Assembly: GCA_013695575.1 (NCBI GenBank)
Contig: JACDAF010000103.1
Span: 1 to 6,623 of the forward strand
Length of the DNA stretch: 6,623 nt
From: Chloroflexota bacterium
Lineage (GTDB): Bacteria; Chloroflexota; Limnocylindria; P2-11E
Direction: 5' to 3'
Part shown: piece after piece, positions 5,661 through 6,623 of the stretch
How positions within the stretch are numbered: position 1 is the first letter of the stretch
Layout of the letters: each line of letters starts with the position of its first letter
The notes under the pieces: model-generated
Database searches by the model: none
Seen by the model: only the letters and a program-made list of their open reading frames with translations
What the model was told of the DNA's origin: nothing
Program-made: the position numbers and the translations under genes

Positions 5661-6550
5661 TCGAGACCGTCGATCTCGCCAAGCGCTACGGCGGCCTGAC
5701 GGCCCTCGCGGGGCTCTCGATGTCCATCCCGCGAGGCGATGTCTTCGGGTTCCTCGGCCCGAATGGCGCGGGGAAGACGACGGCCGTGAAGCTGCTCCTG
5801 GGCCTCGCGCGTCCGACCTCTGGCGAGGCGAGACTTCTCGGTGCGTCCCTCTCGGACCCACGCGCGCACCGCGAAGTGCGCCGGCGGGTCGGCTACCTGC
5901 CAGAGCTGTTCCGCTACCAGGGCTGGCTCACCGGGCGTGAGGTCCTCGGCCTGCACGTCGAGCTGCTCGGGGTCCCGCGCGAGCGCTGGGGCAACGAGAT
6001 CGACCGGGTCCTCTTGTTCGCCGGCCTGACGGAACGCGGGGGATCGCGCGTTTCGACCTACTCGAAAGGCATGCAGCAGCGGCTCGGGCTCGCCGCGGCC
6101 CTGCTCGGGCGCCCCGAGCTCGTGATGCTGGACGAGCCCACGAGCGCGCTCGACCCGGTCGGCCGCCACGACGTGCGCGAGATCATCCGCGCGCTGAAGG
6201 AAGAGGGCATGACCGTCTTCCTCAACTCGCACCTCCTCTCCGAGGTGGAACAGGTCTGCGACCGCGTGGCGATCGTCGACCATGGCCGCATCGTGGCGTC
6301 CGGGACCTTCGCCGAGCTGCTCGCCGGCGACACCGTGCGGCTTCTGGTCACCTCGCTCGGCGATGCCGACCTGTCGCGCTTCGGCCGATCGGATCGCGAA
6401 GGGGACTGGCTCACCATGCGCGGCATCGCGGCGGCCCACATCCCGGACCTCGTCGCGGAGGTGGTCCGGCTAGGCGGTCGCGTCCACGCGGTGCAGCCGA
6501 CGCATGAGTCGCTCGAGGACCGCTTCCTCGACCTGCTGGCCGAACGATGA
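5645..6550 (+). CDS. ABC transporter ATP-binding protein (ABC-2/NatA-type exporter ATPase)
   Basis: This 301-aa nucleotide-binding subunit would power an ABC-2 type exporter at the inner face of the membrane. Motifs in order: Walker A GPNGAGKTT (38-46), a Q-loop region YLPE (84-87) with Glu in the Gln position as is common in this subfamily, signature YSKGMQQRLG (139-148), Walker B LVMLDE (159-164), D-loop SALD (167-170) and H-loop His196 in NSHLLSEVE. All catalytic residues are present. The last 80 or so residues form the extension often seen in ABC-2 ATPases (multidrug, lipid, Na+ or antibiotic export). The open frame extends to 5564, but TTG 5645 is chosen because it directly overlaps the upstream stop (TTGA) and gives MTDAAIETVDLAKRYGG, a typical start. 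It is cotranscribed with the sigma and anti-sigma-like genes and overlaps the permease gene by ATGA. The transported substrate cannot be read from the ATPase. Confidence 0.93.
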   Translation: MTDAAIETVDLAKRYGGLTALAGLSMSIPRGDVFGFLGPNGAGKTTAVKLLLGLARPTSGEARLLGASLSDPRAHREVRRRVGYLPELFRYQGWLTGREVLGLHVELLGVPRERWGNEIDRVLLFAGLTERGGSRVSTYSKGMQQRLGLAAALLGRPELVMLDEPTSALDPVGRHDVREIIRALKEEGMTVFLNSHLLSEVEQVCDRVAIVDHGRIVASGTFAELLAGDTVRLLVTSLGDADLSRFGRSDREGDWLTMRGIAAAHIPDLVAEVVRLGGRVHAVQPTHESLEDRFLDLLAER

Positions 6551-6564
6551 GCGCCACGCTCGTC
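6546..6564 (+). promoter_or_regulatory. Hairpin enclosing the permease start codon
   Basis: GATGAGCG (6546-6553) pairs with CGCTCGTC (6557-6564) as an 8-bp stem with one G-U wobble and a three-base CCA loop. The 5' arm contains the whole permease ATG (6547-6549) and the overlapping ATPase TGA (6548-6550). No ribosome-binding site is visible upstream. It repeats the layout of the hairpin at the preceding junction. Function is inferred, and the tight loop may destabilise it. Confidence 0.38.
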
Positions 6565-6623
6565 ATCGCGAGGCTGATGCTGCGCGAGGTCATGCGTCGC
6601 CGGCTCGTCGTCGCGCTCATCGC
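6547..6623 (+). CDS. ABC-2 type transporter permease, N-terminal fragment
   Basis: Only the first 25 complete codons are in the window; the gene runs off the right edge. The visible N-terminus (MSATLVIARL, then MLREVMRRRL, then VVALI) is an amphipathic, Arg-rich leader followed by the start of a hydrophobic helix. ABC-2 permeases whose first segment begins Ala-Arg-Leu-x-x-Arg-Glu look like this. The gene starts at ATG overlapping the ATPase stop as ATGA, so it is almost certainly the membrane partner of that ATPase. The number of helices, any further permease and the substrate are not visible. Confidence 0.75.
   Translation, partial: MSATLVIARLMLREVMRRRLVVALI

Noticed and set aside
5894..5905. 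Glu instead of Gln in the Q-loop of the ABC ATPase
   Set aside because: Y-L-P-E at this position is common in ABC-2/NatA-type ATPases, so it is not a defect.
5381..6439. Long minus-strand open frame (352 codons) across the ABC ATPase
   Set aside because: It is antisense to an ATPase with all catalytic motifs; the translation is His/Arg/Glu-rich with no domain pattern.

Overview
The window is a G+C-rich stretch of bacterial DNA (roughly two-thirds G+C by eye). It is densely packed, with several stop/start overlaps and GTG/TTG starts, and two genes look leaderless: a TANNNT -10 box ends 7-8 bases before a GTG. These traits, and the gene families present, suggest a Chloroflexota (Limnocylindria-like) or actinobacterial-type soil or freshwater organism. 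The phylum is an inference from style, because no rRNA or marker gene is present.

Layout. (1) 3-581 (+): a sigma-70 family (ECF-type) sigma factor whose true start may lie just before the window. (2) 577-636: a short intergenic stretch with three CTAAG direct repeats ahead of a -10 box. (3) 637-1983 (+): an S41/PDZ C-terminal-processing-type protease with a lipoprotein-like signal; it keeps the catalytic serine but has Cys where the dyad lysine should be. (4) 1994-2854 (-) and 2851-4035 (-): a two-gene operon running toward gene 3, made of an M24 Xaa-Pro-type metallopeptidase followed by an EamA/DMT transporter that probably initiates at a CTG overlapping the peptidase stop. (5) 4036-4117: a divergent intergenic region. 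(6) 4118 to the right edge (+): a tightly overlapped operon of a second ECF-like sigma factor, a single-pass membrane anti-sigma-like protein, an ABC ATPase, and the first 25 codons of an ABC-2 type permease.

How the genes may work together. The right-hand operon looks like a self-contained signalling and export module. The membrane protein has a short cytoplasmic N-terminus that could hold the sigma factor and a large outside domain that could sense a signal, and the sigma factor could drive the operon and its exporter. All three gene junctions overlap. The sigma/anti-sigma junction has a recognisable ribosome-binding site. The next two lack one, and each start codon there sits in a predicted hairpin that also contains the upstream stop codon, which suggests the exporter is translated only by coupling. 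The left-hand protease gene looks separately regulated by a factor binding repeats spaced about one helical turn apart. The M24/DMT pair looks like a housekeeping peptide or metabolite unit.

No tRNA, rRNA, CRISPR array, insertion sequence or phage gene was seen. Apart from two short intergenic stretches (55 and 82 bases) the window is coding; no gene-free stretch exceeds 300 bases.
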